Shown one piece after another: positions 37,901 through 42,670 of a stretch of DNA of 42,670 nt (its first letter is position 1; the number at the start of each line of letters is the position of its first letter). Source of the stretch: Balneolaceae bacterium (GTDB taxonomy: Bacteria > Bacteroidota > Rhodothermia > Balneolales > Balneolaceae); NCBI GenBank assembly GCA_020832415.1, contig JAFIES010000133.1:1-42670 (forward strand). The letters run 5' to 3'. The notes below the pieces were generated by a model. The model did no database searches. It worked only from the letters and a program-made list of their open reading frames with translations, and was not told the origin of the DNA. Made by a program: the position numbers and the translations under genes.

Positions 37901-38013
37901 CAGCAGAAATGCTTCGGTTTGATGTTGAAACCATCACAGGCGGAAGGCTCGGCTTACCTGAAACAATCGAAGAAAGCCGCCAGCAAATTCGCCAGTTTGG
38001 CCTCGGATTTTAA
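34978..38013 (+). CDS. DUF2723 large membrane protein, predicted glycosyltransferase-like
   Basis: 1011 residues. The N-terminal half has the DUF2723 start (SLTVAPTASFWDPAEYIAIS and HPPGSPFF) with about 12 membrane helices to about 560, as in the GT-C-like proteins thought to act in protein glycosylation. Acidic residues in WDPAEY correspond to the catalytic Asp region. A soluble domain follows (NGDNDTFPLWYLQEVE, then VYFANTV). Residues about 905-950 form an Arg-rich coiled coil. No other sugar gene is nearby. The overall length is normal for the Bacteroidota family. Confidence 0.88.
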   Translation: MNFSTIFAQHKTRNIFFATISFTYAFIIYSLTVAPTASFWDPAEYIAISHTLQIAHPPGSPFFAIVGRVVSMFMPTEYVALSINMISVVASSFTIMLLYLIVVQLISEWRGSPDKMDFMDLVGLYGGGLFAALTFTVTHTQWFNAVEAEMYASSMFFTALVVWMALQWSANHDKPYSERWLVLIAYMFGIGIGVHLLNLLAIFFVAMIFYFKKFEFSILTFLYMMGISIIGFLSIYPVTIIFLPNFAGQIGGATYGLVGPLSFVILFGLAVAFGVYYTHKKGHRIANLVLLSYAMIMIGYSSYALVMIRSQAEPPIDENDPSTVEAFVSYLSRDQYGTAPLLTGPTFDNRTGTIDRSTEKLFPRRHSSQPHHLEYYANFDSDLDYFLGYQVNHMYMRYLFWNYIGREADIQDTGWYSGFSDTRHKDNPANSGYFYLPFLFGLLGMLFHFRHDWRRALSVLALFILTGLAIIFYLNQTPFEPRERDYAYVGSFFAYAIWVGLGATGLIEMLRSPLKNSKPAAFATLGVIFFAVPGWMLHQNWPSHDRSERYVARDYAYNLLNSVEQNAILFTNGDNDTFPLWYLQEVERVRTDVRVVNLSLLNTDWYIKQMRDRQTHESLPLPIDLTDEEIDELTSTLELHMPGEISIPVHKDFLRSIFEADPSQIEDTTGTFFRQGLLPDGIQMSQMLHNQILMATPYSLPVDELDDEVRWYLQGRSAGRDGQGNERFYLQTQDKMVIEILSNNKWLRPVYFANTVARSGQLGLDDYFQFEGKAFRVVPKKREAGPFGHIDPEVHAERLGSFRFERWNSPTVYFDENIRRMLGNYRYGFTQLADEFISRGDYESAAYWLKYGEDNIPFRTIEHDWTVATLYAFRYMRVGEELRANNLAFFIAERLKHDLRYDIKDLDEVEDKISKLEEDIRQARSRARTDRAQSLRNRQDRHARKRDSIIQDVSFSVSRLTILQNVFFENEDEATAEMLRFDVETITGGRLGLPETIEESRQQIRQFGLGF

Positions 38014-38133
38014 ACAATTTATCAACCTGAATGCGAATACACTTTTTTTTGATAATTCAAATCAGGAATAAATTTAAAATCAATAAATCTGATTGTATAT
38101 TATAGTTCACCGCATTCTCCAAACCTGCAATTC

Positions 38134-38601
38134 ATGATACACGAATTTACTGAAGAGAATATCTTATCCATTGGAAAGGTACTTGGCTGTTCACCAAAAA
38201 AAATAGGGACAGAAATGTATCGCCTTGAAATGGTAAATGAAGAGGATAACCGAAAGCTTGCCCTGGAAATCCAGCTGGGTTTAGTAATTGATAATAAACC
38301 TATGAATATGGTTTCTGTCTACTCCGGCAGCACGTTTATCCAGCTGCACAACTGCACAGCATTTGTTGCCAGTGAGATGCTTCGTCAGGTAACGTTTTTC
38401 GGCAAACAGGGTGGCAATACCTCCGGTTTGATTGTTGAGCAGGGCGCCGGATGCAGTATTTATGCAAACGTTCATGATTCCGTGCTGTCCGGTGATTTTA
38501 CGAAGCTCCCCGAAGATGTAATGATGTGCGGAGTTGCCCTGTCTCTCACCGAGTCACTCGATACGGATGATTTTTCATTCGACGATGGCAACATTTCCTG
38601 A
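38134..38601 (+). CDS. Conserved hypothetical protein before ybeY
   Basis: 155 residues, soluble. There is no motif that I recognise. The middle has a hydrophobic-polar alternation (FIQLHNCTAFVASEMLRQVTFFG) and the C-terminus is acidic (DDFSFDDGN). It overlaps the ybeY start by 17 bp, so it is probably made with YbeY. Two Cys are present, without CxxC. Role unknown. Confidence 0.72.
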   Translation: MIHEFTEENILSIGKVLGCSPKKIGTEMYRLEMVNEEDNRKLALEIQLGLVIDNKPMNMVSVYSGSTFIQLHNCTAFVASEMLRQVTFFGKQGGNTSGLIVEQGAGCSIYANVHDSVLSGDFTKLPEDVMMCGVALSLTESLDTDDFSFDDGNIS

Positions 38602-39058
38602 CATACCTACCGGTAACGATCTCCCAAAACTCACACTATCGAACCCTTCCGGAGAGCCCCTCCCGATAAAGGAACCGGATCTTGAAACGCTCATCTCTCT
38701 CATCGAAAAAAACGAGAATGTTACATTTAGTGAGATTGAGCTGGTATATGTGGATGAGGAACACATCATAAACGTGAACAAAGAGTATCTTGGCCGGGAT
38801 TACGTTACTGATATCATCTCATTCCGGTATGATGAGAATGAATCCGGCAGTGCTATTGAAGGCACACTTTTTTGCTGTGCGCCTCGTATCATCGAACAAA
38901 GTGAAGAAGCCGGCTCATCACATGAAAGTGAATTTTACAGAATTTTTATTCACGGTCTGCTCCACCTTGCCGGGTATAATGATCAAGCCAACGATGAAAA
39001 AGAGACGATGACACGCCTGGAAAACAGCTACCTGAAACAGATAGGCATGGAACCGTGA
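38585..39058 (+). CDS. ybeY: Endoribonuclease YbeY
   Basis: About 157 residues from the ATG at 38585; the frame extends to 38534 but the extra N-terminus does not look like YbeY. YbeY matures 16S rRNA and helps ribosome quality control. The metal motif is HGLLHLAGYND, with His, His and Asp; the third ligand, His in E. coli, is Asp, as in Bacteroidota versions. YLGRDYVTDIISFRYDE precedes it. It is followed at once by the topoisomerase-like gene, whose GTG overlaps the stop. Confidence 0.92.
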   Translation: MATFPDIPTGNDLPKLTLSNPSGEPLPIKEPDLETLISLIEKNENVTFSEIELVYVDEEHIINVNKEYLGRDYVTDIISFRYDENESGSAIEGTLFCCAPRIIEQSEEAGSSHESEFYRIFIHGLLHLAGYNDQANDEKETMTRLENSYLKQIGMEP

Positions 39059-40419
39059 ATCAATCTGTATACACACTTCTTATCGTTGAATCGCCTGTTT
39101 TGGCATCCGTAATCCAGGAAGTGGCACCTCAGTCGATCTATGCCATTGCAACAGGAGGTTATTGCTGGCATCCGCAGTATAATGCAGAAAAAAACAGCCT
39201 CACACCCAAAGCTGACCCTGATAAAATCGACATTCGGCGCGAATTAAAGGAGCAGGCACAATGGGCCAATAACGTTATTATTGCTACCGACAGTGATCCA
39301 TCAGGTGATTTTATAGCATGGTCGGTGGCTAAATTTTTAAAAAGATCTGCAATCCGGCGGGGACAGATTCAGAGCCTGAGTAAAACCGGAATCATACAGA
39401 TGCTGGAGGATGTTCGGGAAGTTGATATATCGTTTCTTGAATCGAGACTGAAAAATCTTTTCCTCATACAATCCGAATGGAATAAAGAAAAAAGTTTACC
39501 TCAGAAAGAACTTGCAGGACTCGTTTCACTGTTTGGTGCATCCGGAAATTTCATCCATTTTCTTGATGAGAACAATCATCTTTATCGAAGCTCCTCACCG
39601 GTTTTTTGTGAACCTGATGAACTCATACCACTAAAACGGTCACCAGAAAAGCAGTTTCGTATTACTGAACCACTTTCCACGTTCGACCTTCTTGAAAAAA
39701 ATTCAGAAAAATCCATTACTGCAGGATACAATGAAGCGCAGGTTTTGCTCCAGCGTCTGTTCCAGACCATTCTGCCAAACTCCGGAAAATCGTTGATTAG
39801 TTACCCCAGAAGTTCTGCCAACTCTTTTTACGGCCAAACCTGGGAGAATTTCAGAGTTCAGTTTTTGAGTGCTTCGCTAACAGGAGAGCTGAAACCCAAC
39901 TTTTTACAGGAAACAGCGTCCATTGAAGAACCCCATGAAAGTATCTATCCGCTGAATTTGGGAGTTACACCTGAAATTGTCTCAGGAGAGTTGTTAAAGT
40001 CATTGGCTGACCTCTATAAGCTGATCTATTCTCACACCCTGGAAGCTATCAAAATCCCGGAAATGCTTAACAGTTCGTTTGAAAATGATCTGAAACCCGA
40101 GGTTTACTTTTACCCGGAAGGTGATGCTGAATCTGAATCCAATAACCGGACTCTGAGGCCATGTATTACGGTTGGAGATTTGGGCAGAAGACTGTTTGAT
40201 CTTGGAATTGCAAGGCCATCAAATTTTGGAGAAAAGCTGGACTCCTGGATAGAAAAAAAATGGATTTCATCTGATAAAAATGTTGTAACGGCACTTCAGC
40301 CTGTTAAAACTTTGGGGAACCGCTCTGCAGATCTACAGCGGATACTTGTTGATTTAAAAAGCCTTGAAGACAGAATTTCTCTTTCACCTGAAACTGTGCG
40401 TGGTATATTAACGTCATAA
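39055..40419 (+). CDS. Divergent topoisomerase IA-like protein (Toprim plus Tyr motif)
   Basis: 454 residues with a GTG start overlapping the ybeY stop by 4 nt. The N-terminus follows the Toprim domain of TopA: LIVESPV with Glu12, TGGYCWHP where TopA has GHIRDLP, and ATDSDPSGDFIAW with Asp79 and Asp81. The third acid of the D-x-D-x-E triad is Ser83 here, with Asp85 two places on. Tyr250 in LISYPRSS lines up with the catalytic Tyr of TopA (TYMRTDS), with Arg252. There are no C-terminal zinc ribbons, and it is much shorter than TopA. It could be a degenerate or specialised topoisomerase; activity is uncertain. Confidence 0.72.
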   Translation: MNQSVYTLLIVESPVLASVIQEVAPQSIYAIATGGYCWHPQYNAEKNSLTPKADPDKIDIRRELKEQAQWANNVIIATDSDPSGDFIAWSVAKFLKRSAIRRGQIQSLSKTGIIQMLEDVREVDISFLESRLKNLFLIQSEWNKEKSLPQKELAGLVSLFGASGNFIHFLDENNHLYRSSSPVFCEPDELIPLKRSPEKQFRITEPLSTFDLLEKNSEKSITAGYNEAQVLLQRLFQTILPNSGKSLISYPRSSANSFYGQTWENFRVQFLSASLTGELKPNFLQETASIEEPHESIYPLNLGVTPEIVSGELLKSLADLYKLIYSHTLEAIKIPEMLNSSFENDLKPEVYFYPEGDAESESNNRTLRPCITVGDLGRRLFDLGIARPSNFGEKLDSWIEKKWISSDKNVVTALQPVKTLGNRSADLQRILVDLKSLEDRISLSPETVRGILTS

Positions 40420-40456
40420 ATGTTCAGACACCAATCTACTTCTCATTGGCTATTAC

Positions 40457-41578
40457 ATGAACGATCTGCAAAAACCAGTAAATAATGATACCGGTAAAGA
40501 TGAAAATCACTTTTCCCGGCTGGGTACCATTCTGGCTTCCTATCTTGAGTTTGATAAAGATGATAAAGAGAAATCTTCTGTATTAAAGCCTGCACAAAAA
40601 CCCAAAGCGCCGGCCATACTCCGCTACCTCAAACCTGTTCCATGGCTTTTAGTTGGCCTCTTCCTCTTCTCTTTTTACTGGGATTTTCCCGGATATACGA
40701 CAACACTTTTTGGGTTTCCACTGCTTTTTGAGGGGTTATTGAGAATCATCTCAGTGAGCGGAATGATCGGTTTTCTTACAAACTGGATTGCAATAACTAT
40801 GCTCTTCAGGCCGCTAAATAAACGCCCGCTTCTTGGCCAGGGGCTGGTTCCGGCACATAAAGAACGTATTGCTTACAGGCTGGCAACTGCAGTATCAGAC
40901 GATCTGATTAACCCGGAGCTCATCAAGAAAAAAATTGGCGAGTCGAAAGCCATCAGCCGATATCGGAAAATGGCTATTCGTCATGTTGAAAGGGTTACCG
41001 CAAAACAAGAGTTCAGGGAAGATTTGAAATTGTGGCTTTTAGATTACATCAAGTCGATGATTGAGAATCCAGAGTTCAGGAAGAAAGTGAGCAGCCATCT
41101 GCTGAATGAACTGGATGATGCCCTTCAGGATAAAATTCTGGAACGTGCTGCACTCAAAACCTACACCTATTTCAGGGGACAGTCACTGCAAGAGTTTATC
41201 GAAGAGTTGCTGGAAAAAGTACCTGTATCGGCCGAGAAAAACATCGGATTTGTGGAGGAATATCTGGATGAACTCCCCAACTCCATCCATGCAAACAGTG
41301 AAAAAATAGATGAGCTGATTACAACAGCACTATTCAAACTAATCAATCAGCTGAATGTTCAGCACCTTGTTGAGGAAAATCTCAGAAAATATGATCAGCA
41401 GAAACTGGAATCGATGATCCGTAACGCAACGAACGAACAGTTGAAAACCATACAGTACCTTGGAGCAGTATTGGGCACCATTGGTGGATTTGTAATTTGG
41501 GAACCTATCCTCAGCCTATTTGTACTCGGTGTGCTTTTTGGCTCTGTCTATCTGCTTGACCAGTGGTTGTATCAATAA
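40457..41578 (+). CDS. DUF445 family membrane protein
   Basis: 373 residues. The first helix is at about 56-73 (LVGLFLFSFYWDFPGY). The DUF445 core ISVSGMIGFLTNWIAITMLFRP, with GLVPAHKERIA, follows. A long helical region at about 145-320 leads to a C-terminal helix (LFVLGVLFGSVYLLDQWLY). The family includes B. subtilis YheB, linked to spores, but its function elsewhere is unknown. It starts 37 bp after the topoisomerase-like gene and ends with a terminator candidate. Confidence 0.87.
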   Translation: MNDLQKPVNNDTGKDENHFSRLGTILASYLEFDKDDKEKSSVLKPAQKPKAPAILRYLKPVPWLLVGLFLFSFYWDFPGYTTTLFGFPLLFEGLLRIISVSGMIGFLTNWIAITMLFRPLNKRPLLGQGLVPAHKERIAYRLATAVSDDLINPELIKKKIGESKAISRYRKMAIRHVERVTAKQEFREDLKLWLLDYIKSMIENPEFRKKVSSHLLNELDDALQDKILERAALKTYTYFRGQSLQEFIEELLEKVPVSAEKNIGFVEEYLDELPNSIHANSEKIDELITTALFKLINQLNVQHLVEENLRKYDQQKLESMIRNATNEQLKTIQYLGAVLGTIGGFVIWEPILSLFVLGVLFGSVYLLDQWLYQ

Positions 41579-41581
41579 ACT

Positions 41582-41614
41582 AAAAAATGGGTGCAAGCAA
41601 CCTGCCTGTACCCA
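41582..41614 (-). terminator. Terminator between the DUF445 and cyclophilin genes
   Basis: TGGGT (41588-41592) and ACCCA (41610-41614), with further pairs inside, make an imperfect stem around a 5-nt loop. Six A directly before it become a T-run on the minus strand, so it ends the cyclophilin transcript. A T-run on the plus strand lies 11 bases away and is weaker. Confidence 0.55.
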
Positions 41615-41642
41615 CTTCTGTTCGTTTTTAGATACCAAATAT

Positions 41643-42083
41643 TTATTCAGCTTCCTGAATGTCGATTTTTTCGATCTTGTCACCCTGCCGAATATCATCA
41701 ATCACATCGAGGCCGCTCACAACTTTTCCAAATACGGTATGATTTCTGTCAAGATGGGCTGTGTTTTTTCTGCTGTGACAGATAAAAAACTGTGATCCAC
41801 CTGTATTTCGTCCGGCATGTGCCATAGAGAGAACACCTCTGTCGTGATACTGATTTTCTCCATCCAGTTCACAGTCAATTTTGTAGCCCGGGCCACCGGT
41901 ACCATCACCCTTTGGGCACCCGCCCTGGATCACAAAATCAGGTATTACCCGGTGGAAGGTCAGCCCGTCGTAAAAACCTTTTTTCGAAAGATTCACAAAA
42001 TTTTCTACTGTACCGGGTGCATCTTCGCTGAAAAACTCAACTTCCATGTCCCCTTTTTCTGTTCGTATTGTTGCTTTGGTCAT
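41643..42083 (-). CDS. Cyclophilin-type peptidyl-prolyl isomerase
   Basis: 146 residues, cytoplasmic (no signal). It has [13 protein letters not shown] with the catalytic Arg, GGSQFFI and the later [14 protein letters not shown]. The length is that of PpiB-like enzymes that catalyse cis-trans isomerisation of X-Pro bonds. It is a single gene, with its ATG at 42083. Confidence 0.95.
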   Translation of the reverse strand: MTKATIRTEKGDMEVEFFSEDAPGTVENFVNLSKKGFYDGLTFHRVIPDFVIQGGCPKGDGTGGPGYKIDCELDGENQYHDRGVLSMAHAGRNTGGSQFFICHSRKNTAHLDRNHTVFGKVVSGLDVIDDIRQGDKIEKIDIQEAE

Positions 42084-42276
42084 ATTTTTAGATTGTGTTT
42101 AATAGCCTTTGAATCGGCAATAAAGATAGCAGTACTTTTTGCAACTTTCCCGACAAAAACGGCAATATCATCTCATCCACTCTATTTCATTTATTTTGAG
42201 AAATATCATGATATTGCAGGCGGAACATCAACCGGTTTCGTTAGTACATATATGCTGATTGGAATTCAATAAAACT

Positions 42277-42670
42277 ATGAGCAAGAAAAAGGTACAATCA
42301 AACAAAAAGTGGTTTCTGAAGATTGTGGCAGGTATTTCAGCTGCAGTACTTCTGTTTGGCACCATCTATCTTATTTTAATCTGGAATGGGTTCTTCGGGC
42401 CGGTTCCTGATACAGCAGAACTCACAGAGATCAGAAATCAGCAGGCATCTCAAATCTACTCGGCTGATGGACGCCTAATTGGGACGTACTATCTGCAAAA
42501 TCGAGCTGAAGTAAATCTTGAATCTGTAAACCCTGTGGTTATTGATGCACTTCTTGCCATCGAAGATGTTCGCTTCTACAGCCATAACGGTATCGATAAC
42601 CGGGCACTTGCGCGAGTTGCTGTACGATCTCTCCTGTTGAGACAAAATGCCGGAGGGGGCAGCACCATAA
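42277..42670 (+). CDS. Class A penicillin-binding protein, N-terminal part (cut by window edge)
   Basis: 131 codons are present before the right edge. A basic N-terminus leads to one helix (ILKIVAG-like, then AAVLLFGTIYLILIWNG). The transglycosylase (GT51) domain starts afterwards: AIEDVRFYSHNGID holds the catalytic Glu-Asp, and GGGSTI is the next block. It would polymerise and cross-link peptidoglycan as PBP1A-like proteins do. The transpeptidase part is outside the window. Confidence 0.92.
   Translation, partial: MSKKKVQSNKKWFLKIVAGISAAVLLFGTIYLILIWNGFFGPVPDTAELTEIRNQQASQIYSADGRLIGTYYLQNRAEVNLESVNPVVIDALLAIEDVRFYSHNGIDNRALARVAVRSLLLRQNAGGGSTI

Noticed and set aside
41817-42272. Plus-strand frame of 151 codons over the cyclophilin gene
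   Set aside because: It is the reverse-strand shadow of a clear cyclophilin and has no recognisable protein features.

Overview
The window is a gene-dense chromosomal segment, roughly 40-45% G+C by eye, with no rRNA, tRNA, CRISPR array, insertion sequence or prophage that I can recognise. There is no gene-free stretch longer than 300 bases. The gene set points to a marine or halophilic member of the Bacteroidota/Rhodothermota side of the tree, most likely Balneolota. That set includes a menaquinone methyltransferase, a TonB-dependent receptor, a DUF2723 membrane protein, adjacent DUF2752 and TM2 proteins, a free-standing FabZ, a YbeY with an Asp in the third metal-ligand position, and a sodium:neurotransmitter-type symporter. 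Most start codons lack a Shine-Dalgarno sequence, which also fits. The assignment is an inference; no marker gene here proves it.

Layout. 1-2348 (minus): the start of an MscS-like channel, a ring-cleaving VOC dioxygenase and a GNAT-like protein. 2505-3901 (plus): a small membrane-anchored protein and a lipase-like hydrolase. 3903-8760 (minus): comF, a membrane protein, a histidine phosphatase and menaquinone methyltransferase, followed by fabZ, panB and surE, several joined by 4-nt overlaps. 8884-15598 (plus): a RodZ-like protein, ligA, a PgpH-type HD phosphohydrolase (c-di-AMP turnover) and a XerD-type recombinase.

15621-23105 is an arsenic-resistance island in two plus-strand units: arsR-arsM-metallophosphoesterase, and arsD-arsA-usp-arsB. 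Between them lie two minus-strand genes, a cupin and a Cys-rich FmdB-type zinc ribbon. The same palindrome (arms TTCATCGTAA and TTACGATGAA, 2-nt spacer) stands before both plus-strand units, so ArsR probably controls both. Arsenite would be picked up by ArsD, passed to the ArsA ATPase and exported by ArsB, or methylated by ArsM. No arsenate reductase is present. This is the most coherent accessory system in the window. Its unusual parts are an ArsD with an inserted helical segment before its Cys tail, an ArsR with Cys pairs at several places, and a tandem universal stress protein translationally coupled to arsA.

23107-29042 (minus): serine hydrolase, citrate synthase with a clear terminator, aquaglyceroporin, GIY-YIG nuclease, HD hydrolase, TM2 and DUF2752 proteins. 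29095-33203 (plus): TonB receptor, cold-shock protein, small membrane protein, exported MsrB lipoprotein and a PH-domain protein. 33210-34709 (minus): symporter. 34978-41578 (plus): DUF2723 protein, an unrecognised protein, ybeY, a divergent topoisomerase IA-like protein with Toprim and Tyr motifs, and a DUF445 protein. The end holds a cyclophilin (minus) and the start of a class A penicillin-binding protein (plus).
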